Below are positions 6,878 through 14,355 of a DNA stretch of 45,623 nucleotides, piece after piece. A model generated the notes under the pieces. The model had not been told where the DNA came from and made no database searches. It was given only the letters and a program-made list of their open reading frames with translations. The number at the start of each line of letters is the position of its first letter. Within the stretch, counting starts at the first letter, position 1. The position numbers and the translations under genes were made by a program. This DNA comes from Eubacterium sp. Its GTDB lineage: Bacteria; Bacillota; Clostridia; Lachnospirales; Lachnospiraceae. Location: the NCBI GenBank assembly GCA_022769785.1, contig JALEIY010000098.1, positions 1 to 45,623 on the forward strand, given 5' to 3'.

Positions 6878-8815
6878 TTATAATCCAAGTCCTTTTCGTT
6901 TCTCCAGAATAATTTCTTCGAAGGTATCTGCAGCAGCTTCCACTTCTCCTTCTATAATCAACTGTCCGCCTGTCAGTTTTTTCATTCCTTCCGTAAGAAC
7001 AGAAACCGCCACTTTGCTTCCGGTTACAAACGGAGCAAGGGCAAGATGAAGCGGAAGTCCAAGCGCAAGCGCATAGGCACCGTCCGCAAGAGCCTGTTCC
7101 TCCAGCCACTGCGGTGCGCTCACAACAACCGGAAGCTGCGGCAAATCCACATCCAGGGCTTTTGCCAATTCGCAGGCAACCATCTCAACACGGCCGATTG
7201 CAAGGCACGGGCCAAAGTTAAGTACCGGTGGCACGCCAAGAGCACAACAGACTTCTTTTAATCCGTCTCCGCAAAGTTCTATTGCTTCCATAGTCATAAG
7301 TCCGCAGTTTTCCAGTCCCCCACAGGTACAGCCTGCCGACAGAACCAGAATATCCTTTTTCACCAGCTCTTTTGCCAGTTCCACTGTAAACACATCATGA
7401 CCTTTTGCTCTGAGATTGGAACAACCCACTACTGCAGCAATTCCTTTAATTTTTCCGGAAGCGATTGCATCAATTAACGGCTGAAGGCTTCCACCCAGTG
7501 CATTAAGAAGACTCAATTCCGAAAGACCGGTGATGGACTTTTCATATCCATGGTCGCACATTGGATTGGTTCGTTTTTCTCCTTTACCCGGACAACTTCC
7601 GGTCAGTTCCTTTTTCCTGTTTTTAAATCCACAAAGTGCTTCCGAAATAATGTGTCCGGTGATTTCTTCTTTTTGCTCCGCTGAATACGGCATTAATTTC
7701 GCATTTGCTTTTTTTGCCACATCATCCAGACAAAGCATTGGAATCCCCAGTTTTTCACAGATTGGCTCTATTCCCGGTATAGTACAGTTAAATTCTGATA
7801 CTACGAGATCAATGCATCCGGTCATGAGTACGGCTTCACTGGTATAATTGTTCCCTGCATGACCACAGAACACATTTTTATAGGAAGCTGACCTTGCCTG
7901 ATAATCCTGTCCCACGCAGGTACAACCTACAAGACGGATTCCTTTCGCTCCTACCAGCTCTGCAGATTTTTGAATAATTTCTGTTTCCAGTTTTCCCTGA
8001 AGGTCAGCAAACATGGATTGCTGATGACCTGTAATCATAATATTTACATAGTTCGGATCGATAACACGCAGTCCTACCGGATCCATGGTAATTTGAGGAG
8101 TGGACATAATAATATCATTCATCAGATTCGTAAGTATCAGTCCGTAATTTCCTGTAGAAATACCCAGACGCAGGCATTGTAACAGCATATCCGCAGGGTC
8201 TGAATTGAGATTCGTAGAAGTTTTTACCACTGCATTAAATATTTCATCCTTTGCTCCTCCCGGAAGAATATTTAATTTTTCCCAGACTTCCAGACGTTTC
8301 GGAAGTGCAAGCTTCTTAAGAAGTTCCATTTTTTCTTCATATGGTTTTCTCAGGTCTTCTAAAACCGCATCGGCAATCTGAATCGCTGAATCCGCACAGC
8401 AGGAGGTGCAGGAAGCACATTCACCCTTACAGGCAATGCCTAAAACAGAGGCAAGCCTGGATAAAGATTCTTTGTTTTTTACCTTCCGGTTTTCTCTTTT
8501 ACATTCTTCTCCCAGCTCCCGCAGTCGTTTTGCTGTATTTTCCGCCACATGAGTATAACAGCCGGAACCCGCCGCTACCTGGCGCAGGAAATTACGACAG
8601 GCAATCGTATCCGCATCTGCACCGCAAACTCCTTTTGGCTTTGATGGTGATAACCGACATGGACCGTTAGCACAAAGACGACAACAGACACCACCCAGTC
8701 CATATCCACACTTATTTTGCTGCGTTATCATTCTGTGATGTGATGTTTCTTCTCCGCATTCTTTTAAAAAGTTTTCCAGTGGTTTATCCGCACTGCTGCA
8801 AATCAAATCAGACAT
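6878..8815 (-). CDS. cooS: anaerobic carbon-monoxide dehydrogenase catalytic subunit (divergent CooS)
   Basis: Ni-Fe-S CO dehydrogenase of 645 residues. The N-terminus has the B/D-cluster cysteines (CGYGLGGVCCRLCANGPC, 36-53). Candidate C-cluster ligands are all present: His264 (TGHQQS), Cys300 (GCTC), Cys344 (EFNC), then the cysteines of VGCSNLRA, SAGCTCGG and FGPCLAIGR. Three features are unusual. An additional cysteine cluster lies at 129-140 (CKGECASCTSCC). An insertion of roughly 10-20 residues follows Cys300. Gln574 sits where canonical enzymes have the catalytic Lys of an EKAVAIG-type motif. It is first in a two-gene operon with the hydrogenase-type gene; no CooF, CooC or acetyl-CoA synthase genes lie nearby. 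CO/CO2 chemistry is likely but not assured because of the Lys substitution. The Shine-Dalgarno is AAGGGGG. Confidence 0.87.
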   Translation of the reverse strand: MSDLICSSADKPLENFLKECGEETSHHRMITQQNKCGYGLGGVCCRLCANGPCRLSPSKPKGVCGADADTIACRNFLRQVAAGSGCYTHVAENTAKRLRELGEECKRENRKVKNKESLSRLASVLGIACKGECASCTSCCADSAIQIADAVLEDLRKPYEEKMELLKKLALPKRLEVWEKLNILPGGAKDEIFNAVVKTSTNLNSDPADMLLQCLRLGISTGNYGLILTNLMNDIIMSTPQITMDPVGLRVIDPNYVNIMITGHQQSMFADLQGKLETEIIQKSAELVGAKGIRLVGCTCVGQDYQARSASYKNVFCGHAGNNYTSEAVLMTGCIDLVVSEFNCTIPGIEPICEKLGIPMLCLDDVAKKANAKLMPYSAEQKEEITGHIISEALCGFKNRKKELTGSCPGKGEKRTNPMCDHGYEKSITGLSELSLLNALGGSLQPLIDAIASGKIKGIAAVVGCSNLRAKGHDVFTVELAKELVKKDILVLSAGCTCGGLENCGLMTMEAIELCGDGLKEVCCALGVPPVLNFGPCLAIGRVEMVACELAKALDVDLPQLPVVVSAPQWLEEQALADGAYALALGLPLHLALAPFVTGSKVAVSVLTEGMKKLTGGQLIIEGEVEAAADTFEEIILEKRKGLGL

Positions 8816-8850
8816 TTTTTTACCCCCTTTTTTTCGTTTATGATAGTTTT

Positions 8851-8890
8851 ATTATAACAAGACCCTCTGCTGACCAATGGTAGAATTCTA
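8851..8890 (-). promoter_or_regulatory. cooS promoter with palindromic operator
   Basis: Minus-strand TTGTTATAAT is an extended -10 (hexamer 8851-8856) without a proper -35. A perfect 10-bp palindrome TAGAATTCTA occupies 8881-8890. Its centre is about 41.5 bases upstream of the predicted start (about 8844), the position typical of class II activators. The palindrome does not match the CRP or FNR consensus that I know. Confidence 0.45.
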
Positions 8891-9048
8891 TCCGGAATTA
8901 TGGAAATAACCACGTCTCCGCTTTTTCCCATAATTATTCATCTTTTTTACAAGTACAAAAACTACCCTCATACTATACTGTATTTAAAAAGAACCATATT
9001 TTTTATATGGCAAAATCAGGGAGGCATAACAGAAAGGACAGAAAATCT

Positions 9049-9339
9049 ATGGTGATTGACAATCTGGAAGCTTGGACAAAAGAGTATTTTTCCAAACCGG
9101 AAAATCAGCAAAAATCTGTCAAAGCCTGCGAACGCTATGACAGACTGATGGTAAAAAACATCAAACGACAGTTATCTTCTGGTATGGAACAAATCAATCT
9201 CAACGAGTTACCAAAGGATGACCCAGGAAAATGTCTTGAAAAAATCAAATATGAAATTCTTTCCAACGTAGAATTTCAGGGTCAGAAAGGCAAACTTCGT
9301 ATCAATCTTATTGATCAGACTGCCAGTTTCACAAGCTAG
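9049..9339 (+). CDS. small protein of unknown function
   Basis: A 96-residue, charged, soluble protein (IDNLEAWTKEYF... ending ...QTASFTS) with no signal peptide, membrane segment or cysteine pair; I do not recognise the family. The start is uncertain. ATG 9049 has only a weak AAAGGACAG upstream, while an in-frame ATG at 9007 has no ribosome-binding site. Oddly, a strong GCAAAATCAGGGAGG (9011-9025) lies too far upstream; the same 15 bases precede the next gene at normal spacing. It is divergent from cooS and followed after 42 bases by the rubredoxin-like gene, so the two are probably cotranscribed and perhaps part of redox metabolism. That link rests only on position. Confidence 0.6.
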   Translation: MVIDNLEAWTKEYFSKPENQQKSVKACERYDRLMVKNIKRQLSSGMEQINLNELPKDDPGKCLEKIKYEILSNVEFQGQKGKLRINLIDQTASFTS

Positions 9340-9381
9340 TGGCAGTTCATTCATAGAAAGCAAAATCAGGGAGGAGTTATT

Positions 9382-9612
9382 ATGGGAACAATTCTGGAAG
9401 CATTACACAAAATTAAAATTCAAAATGAAGTAGACCGTCTTACTTCAGAGGGAGGAAACAAAAATGTGGAAGACCATCCACTGGATGGAGTCTACCGCTG
9501 CAAAGTATGCGGATATATTTATGACGAGGCAAAGGAAGGAAAGCCTTTTACCACTCTCTCCCACTGCCCTTTGTGCAATGTAGGACAGCAGGGTTTTGAA
9601 AAAGTAAAATAA
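9382..9612 (+). CDS. small protein with rubredoxin-like zinc/iron ribbon
   Basis: 76 residues. An N-terminal helix of about 30 residues is followed by CKVCGYIYDEA and, 20 residues later, CPLCNVGQQGFE. The two CxxC knuckles and the GYxYD signature match the rubredoxin-like domain at the C-terminus of rubrerythrins. The long central loop of a true rubredoxin (PGTxFEDLPDDW) is missing. It probably binds one Fe in an FeS4 site and serves as a small electron carrier, or binds Zn structurally. GGGAGG lies 8 bases before the ATG. It ends at a strong bidirectional terminator. Confidence 0.78.
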   Translation: MGTILEALHKIKIQNEVDRLTSEGGNKNVEDHPLDGVYRCKVCGYIYDEAKEGKPFTTLSHCPLCNVGQQGFEKVK

Positions 9613-9630
9613 AAAATCTGTTCAGACAAA

Positions 9631-9710
9631 AAAACCGGCATCCCGGATATTCGTCGAATCTCTGTAAGAAACAGAGACCGACAGATATCTGAGATACCGG
9701 TTTTCTTTTT
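9631..9710. terminator. bidirectional terminator between convergent genes
   Basis: AAAACCGGCATC (9631-9642) pairs with GATACCGGTTTT (9693-9704). A second 7-bp hairpin TCTCTGT/ACAGAGA (9659-9677) sits inside. T-rich tracts follow on both strands, so it ends both the rubredoxin-like transcript and the rel-aspS operon. Confidence 0.88.
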
Positions 9711-9713
9711 CTT

Positions 9714-11510
9714 TTATTTTTCTTCCTGCGGCAACTGGATACCGATACACAGTTCTTCGAGCTGCTTATCGTCTACCACATCAGGGGCATTGGTCATCAG
9801 ACAGGATGCATCCTTTACTTTCGGGAAAGCAATCACATCTCGGATGGAATCCTCTTTTGCCATAAGCATGACAAGACGGTCAAGGCCGTATGCCAGACCA
9901 GCGTGAGGCGGCACTCCGTATTTGAAAGCTTCCAGCAGGAAACCAAAACGTTCATAAGCCTGCTCTTTTGTAAATCCAAGACATTCAAACATTTTTTCCT
10001 GAATATCATCCTGATGAATTCTGACGCTTCCGCCACCCAGCTCTGTACCGTTTAATACGATATCGTAGGCTTTGGCACGAACTTTTCCAGGTTCTGTATC
10101 AATGAAAGGAAGATCCTCTTCCATCGGCATGGTGAACGGATGGTGCATTGCGGTATAACGTCCCTGTTCTTCAGACCATTCAAGAAGCGGGAATTCCGTA
10201 ATCCATACAAAACGGTATTCGGACTTATCCAGAATGCCCAGTTCATCGGCAAATTTCAGACGAAGAGCGCCTAAAACGTCGCAGACCGTTTTAAATTTAT
10301 CTGCGGCAAACACAATCAAATCACCTTTTTCGGCACCGGTTTTCTCAACGAGGGCATTAAGCAGCTCCTCAGAAACAAATTTGGCAAACGGACATTTCAT
10401 GGTTCCGTCTGATTTCAGCTGAATATATGCAAGGCCCTTTGCGCCATAATCCTTGGCTGTCTTTTCAATATTTTTCATTTTTTTGCTGGAGGCATCTCCC
10501 AGCCCTTTTGCACATACGGCGCGAACGGTTCCGCCATTTTCCAAAGCTCCGTCAAAGACTCCAAAACCACTTCCTTTTACCACATCAGAAACATTGATAA
10601 TCTCCATACTAAAACGAAGATCCGGCTTATCGGAGCCAAAACGGTCCATAGCCTCCTGCCATGTCATCCGCTGAATCGGAAGCGGCACATCCACGTTAAG
10701 ACACTCTTTAAATAAAAAGGCAAGAAGACGTTCATTCACATCGATGACATCGTCAACATCCACAAAGGACAGTTCCATATCAATCTGGGTAAATTCCGGC
10801 TGTCTGTCCGCACGCAAATCCTCATCACGGAAACATTTTGCAAGCTGGAAATAGCGGTCATACCCGGAAACCATCAAAAGCTGTTTAAAAAGCTGCGGAG
10901 ACTGCGGAAGGGCATAAAAGCTGCCAGGATGCACACGGCTTGGCACCAGATAGTCTCTTGCGCCCTCCGGTGTACTCTTGGTAAGCATCGGAGTTTCAAT
11001 TTCCAAAAATCCTTCCTGGGCCAGGAACTGTCTGGTCAGGGTGGCAATCTTACTTCTTAAAATAAGATTTTTCTGGATATTCGGGCGTCTCAAATCCAGG
11101 TAACGGTATTTCAGACGAAGTTCGTCTTTCACTGTAATATCTGCATCAATCGGAAATGGCGGGGTCTGGGACTCAGATAAAATTCTGAGACTCTCTGCAC
11201 GAATCTCCAGCTCTCCTGTTTTTAAGCTTTCATTGACTGCACCGCTTCTTTTTTCCACGGTTCCGGTCACCGCAACAACGAACTCTGCACGGAGCGTTCC
11301 TGCTTTTTCGAAGCCTTCCTTTCCAATGATATCTTCTTCAAAATATAACTGCATCAGTCCGCTTCTGTCACGAAGATCGACAAAAATCAGACTTCCGAGA
11401 TTTCTTCTTTTCTGTACCCAGCCCATCAAAGTTACGGTACTGCCGATATCCGCAGAGGTTACTTCGGTACATCGATGGGTTCTTTTCAGACCCTTCATTG
11501 ATTCAGCCAT
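9714..11510 (-). CDS. aspS: aspartyl-tRNA synthetase
   Basis: Charges tRNA-Asp with aspartate. The 598-residue bacterial-type class II enzyme has an N-terminal OB anticodon-binding domain (about 1-105), class II motif 2 with the FRDEDLRADRQPEFTQ loop, the bacterial GAD insertion domain (about 300-420), and motif 3 GLAYGLDRLVML near the C-terminus. AGGAGG precedes the ATG by 11 bases. It is last in an operon that starts at rel, 22 bases after the HD-GYP gene. Whether it is the discriminating or the Asp/Asn non-discriminating type cannot be settled here. Confidence 0.96.
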   Translation of the reverse strand: MAESMKGLKRTHRCTEVTSADIGSTVTLMGWVQKRRNLGSLIFVDLRDRSGLMQLYFEEDIIGKEGFEKAGTLRAEFVVAVTGTVEKRSGAVNESLKTGELEIRAESLRILSESQTPPFPIDADITVKDELRLKYRYLDLRRPNIQKNLILRSKIATLTRQFLAQEGFLEIETPMLTKSTPEGARDYLVPSRVHPGSFYALPQSPQLFKQLLMVSGYDRYFQLAKCFRDEDLRADRQPEFTQIDMELSFVDVDDVIDVNERLLAFLFKECLNVDVPLPIQRMTWQEAMDRFGSDKPDLRFSMEIINVSDVVKGSGFGVFDGALENGGTVRAVCAKGLGDASSKKMKNIEKTAKDYGAKGLAYIQLKSDGTMKCPFAKFVSEELLNALVEKTGAEKGDLIVFAADKFKTVCDVLGALRLKFADELGILDKSEYRFVWITEFPLLEWSEEQGRYTAMHHPFTMPMEEDLPFIDTEPGKVRAKAYDIVLNGTELGGGSVRIHQDDIQEKMFECLGFTKEQAYERFGFLLEAFKYGVPPHAGLAYGLDRLVMLMAKEDSIRDVIAFPKVKDASCLMTNAPDVVDDKQLEELCIGIQLPQEEK

Positions 11511-11532
11511 AATATACTGTTCCTCCTGTATT

Positions 11533-12126
11533 TTAGTGAATTCCCATGCCCGAAAGCATACGTTTCATATCCTCGGACTGGGTAACTTTCTGAAAAGCTA
11601 AAAATACCTGCATATCAAAATTTTTAACTTCTTCAATCATAATGGTAATTGCTGTTTCTATGTCAAACGCTCCCCGGCAGGCCCGATTGGATATCAGCGC
11701 ACCGAAGGCGTCACATACTCTTAAAATTCTGGCTCCCATTGGAATGCTGTCGTTTTTCAGGTTGTTCGGATAACCGCTGCCATCCGCATTCTCGTGATGA
11801 TAAAGAACCGCAGTCAGAACTTCTTCTCCGTAACCTTTCTGTTTTAAAATTGCATATCCCAGGGTCGGATGAAGTCTGATATATCGCAGTTCATCAATAC
11901 CCAGCTTTGCTTCTTTTTCTTCATAAACATAGGAGCGCAATCTCAGCTTTCCGATATCATGAAGCATCCCTGCAACCGCCAGATTATAACACTGCTCTTC
12001 AGGCAGCTCCATCTCTTTTCCGACAAAATAGCAGAGATTGCTGACAATCATTCCATGAAGAAGAGCCTCACCCAATGATTCCTGGATTGGTGTCTCCAGA
12101 TCATGGATTCCATAATCATATGCCAT
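11533..12126 (-). CDS. stand-alone HD-GYP domain protein
   Basis: 197 residues consisting essentially of one HD-GYP domain: HDIGK at 56-60, HPTLG near 86, HHE at 110-112 and GSGYP at 116-120. The full motif set is that of c-di-GMP phosphodiesterases, so hydrolysis of a cyclic dinucleotide is plausible, but there is no sensor or receiver domain. The start overlaps the last 11 bases of hemZ, with GGGGAG just upstream of the ATG, so translation is probably coupled. Its place in an operon with the (p)ppGpp enzyme gene rel may bring two second-messenger activities under one promoter. Confidence 0.85.
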   Translation of the reverse strand: MAYDYGIHDLETPIQESLGEALLHGMIVSNLCYFVGKEMELPEEQCYNLAVAGMLHDIGKLRLRSYVYEEKEAKLGIDELRYIRLHPTLGYAILKQKGYGEEVLTAVLYHHENADGSGYPNNLKNDSIPMGARILRVCDAFGALISNRACRGAFDIETAITIMIEEVKNFDMQVFLAFQKVTQSEDMKRMLSGMGIH

Positions 12127-13618
12127 TATTCTCCCCTTCTTTACCAGTGTATTTATTTTTTATTTCGATCATTTCATCGACACGTGAAATGTATTGGTCA
12201 ATATTTTTTACATTTTCCGCACGCTCTATCCGGTTGCCTGAAAACAGATATTTGGAGGATGCCCCCGCTCCGCATGCAATAATATCCTGTTTTTCTTCCA
12301 TCATCAGGATATTGTAAAGACATTCTTTGCCCGGAAGACTGTATCCGATATTTTCCAGATTACCCGGTATATTTTTCTGCCGATACATATAATACGGCTC
12401 CATTCCCATCTGCATGGCACATTCATCCGTCAGTCGGAGCATTTCGTTGGTACTTCCCTTTACAAGACTCTGGTAACGTTCCATCTCAATATTAAGATGT
12501 GCTGCCCGTTTTATGGCCAGAGAATGTACCGTCAAGCTTTCCGGCTTCAAAGCCGCAATATCTCTCAGTGTTTTTTCCACATGAGAAATGTCTTCGCCTG
12601 GCAAGCCGGTTATCATATCCATATTAATATTGGTAAACCCGGCTTTCCGGGCAAGCTCATATGCCCAAACTGTCTGCTCAACCGTATGGTTTCTTCCAAT
12701 CAGCGTAAGGGTCTGCTGATTCATGGTCTGCGGATTGATACTGATACGGTCTGCACCTGCTTCCCGAAGAATCCGAAGTTTTCCTTCTGTAATACTATCC
12801 GGGCGCCCAGCCTCCACTGTAAATTCACGAATTTTATCCATCGGAAAAAGCTCATGAATCATATGCATCAATTTTTCCAGAGAAGGCTCATCCAATGCTG
12901 TCGGTGTTCCGCCGCCTACATATACTGTGGTAAGCGGCCGATTCCTGTAGGTTTGTGCCACAAAACGCATTTCCTGAAAGAGCGCCTCGAGATATGGCTC
13001 CATCCGGTCGGCAAATTTTGAAACCGGAAAAGATGCAAAAGAGCAGTACAGGCAGGTCGTCGGGCAGAAAGGAATCCCTATATATAAACTATATTCCTCT
13101 TCGTAGGAATGTGCGTCCAGAATCGTTTTTTCCTTTTGTGCCACTTTCAGACAGAGCTGCGCTTTTTGTTCATCTGCCAGATATGTTTCCTGAAAGCGTT
13201 TCAGAATCTGCTCCGGCTCCATCCCTTCTTCGAGCCATTTCATGACGATTTTGGAAGGCCGGATTCCCGTGAGCGTCCCCCACGGAAGGGTCCGACCGGT
13301 ATATTTCGAAAAAAGCTGATAAAGGAAACGGCCCATGATACTTCTGGAATTCTCATGATTCCTGTAGTCACAGGAAATCTCCTCCAGCACTTCTTTCCCG
13401 CAGGCATCCGCAAACAATCCCCGAACCTTCTGTTCCTTCTCAAAAACAAGAGAAAGGAAACGGATTGCCGAACCTTCCTCCTCTTTTTCCGCCAACAGGC
13501 GTTTCTTTTTCCATTCTTCTTCTGTGATTTCTATTATTTTTTCTCTTTCGAAAAACGCAAGGGCTGTCGCCCTTACGTCATAATCATATTCTCGATCACT
13601 CTGAAATAAATAAATCAT
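12116..13618 (-). CDS. hemZ: HemZ-type radical SAM protein (coproporphyrinogen III oxidase-like)
   Basis: 500-residue radical-SAM protein of the oxygen-independent coproporphyrinogen oxidase superfamily. A long N-terminal region of about 165 residues precedes the cluster motif CPTTCLYC, and GGGTPTALDE and the HemN-like C-terminal part follow. The N-terminal extension and the preceding TGIRPSK segment fit the HemZ/YdhN subgroup rather than HemN or HemW. Members are annotated as heme-pathway enzymes, but many hosts make little heme, so the true reaction is uncertain. The gene lies 15 bases after the metallo-hydrolase gene and overlaps the HD-GYP gene. Confidence 0.85.
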   Translation of the reverse strand: MIYLFQSDREYDYDVRATALAFFEREKIIEITEEEWKKKRLLAEKEEEGSAIRFLSLVFEKEQKVRGLFADACGKEVLEEISCDYRNHENSRSIMGRFLYQLFSKYTGRTLPWGTLTGIRPSKIVMKWLEEGMEPEQILKRFQETYLADEQKAQLCLKVAQKEKTILDAHSYEEEYSLYIGIPFCPTTCLYCSFASFPVSKFADRMEPYLEALFQEMRFVAQTYRNRPLTTVYVGGGTPTALDEPSLEKLMHMIHELFPMDKIREFTVEAGRPDSITEGKLRILREAGADRISINPQTMNQQTLTLIGRNHTVEQTVWAYELARKAGFTNINMDMITGLPGEDISHVEKTLRDIAALKPESLTVHSLAIKRAAHLNIEMERYQSLVKGSTNEMLRLTDECAMQMGMEPYYMYRQKNIPGNLENIGYSLPGKECLYNILMMEEKQDIIACGAGASSKYLFSGNRIERAENVKNIDQYISRVDEMIEIKNKYTGKEGENNGI

Positions 13619-13633
13619 AATTCTTCCCGTAAA

Positions 13634-14281
13634 TTATCTTTTTACAAACGGGTTCGTTGCTCTTTCGTCTCCAATTGTTGTCGAAGGTCCATGTCCCGGA
13701 AATACAACAACCGGATCCGGAAGGCTCATAACCACATCATTCAGCGAGCGCATCAGCGCTTCGCCGTCACCCGTCGGCAAATCGGTTCTTCCCACACTGC
13801 CTGCAAAGAGAGTGTCTCCGGCAAACAGCCATCCTTCTTCCGCAAAGTAATAGCAGCAGCTTCCCAGTGTATGGCCCGGTGTATAGAGACACTGACATTT
13901 GTGCTTGGAAGTCACTTCAAACACCTGACGGTCGTCAATCATCATATTGGCATGGGTAGTATATCCCTCTCCAAACTGAGGACTCATGTTATATTCTTTT
14001 ACCATCAGCACCTCCTGCTCCGGTTTTGCCGCATAAACACGAAGCTTCCATGGATCATAATGCTCTCTTAAGCCTGCAAGAGCTCCGATATGATCGTGAT
14101 GTCCGTGTGTCAGCATAACACCGTCCAGGGAATATCCGCCATCCTCGAGGAACTGAATCAGTTCATCTGCGTTGTCCGCCGGGTCGATAATCACTGCCTC
14201 TTTGGTCTCTTCCTCCAGCAAAATATATGTGTTGGTTACCACCGGTCCAAGCTGCGCACATACAATTTTTAATTCACCCAT
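13634..14281 (-). CDS. MBL-fold metallo-hydrolase (glyoxalase II-like)
   Basis: 215-residue metallo-beta-lactamase-fold protein with the metal-binding THGHHDHIG motif near residue 58, a second His in YTPGHTLGSCCYY, an Asp in LFAGDTLFAGSVGR, and the final His in FPGHGPSTTIGDE. This set is typical of the small YcbL/GloB-like hydrolases next to rel in many Firmicutes. The substrate is unknown; thioester hydrolysis is the usual guess. The start at 14281 is set by AGGAGGG 9 bases upstream; the longer frame to 14347 has no support. It is the second gene of the rel operon. Confidence 0.87.
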   Translation of the reverse strand: MGELKIVCAQLGPVVTNTYILLEEETKEAVIIDPADNADELIQFLEDGGYSLDGVMLTHGHHDHIGALAGLREHYDPWKLRVYAAKPEQEVLMVKEYNMSPQFGEGYTTHANMMIDDRQVFEVTSKHKCQCLYTPGHTLGSCCYYFAEEGWLFAGDTLFAGSVGRTDLPTGDGEALMRSLNDVVMSLPDPVVVFPGHGPSTTIGDERATNPFVKR

Positions 14282-14355
14282 AATAAATACCCTCCTGTTT
14301 TTCGTGCCATGCAAGGCACCTTTTTCTATTTTTGTAAAACTACTCAATCACCAAA

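Noticed and set aside
11233..11601. 122-codon plus-strand frame over aspS
   Set aside because: Shadow frame crossing an intergenic boundary; no start signal.
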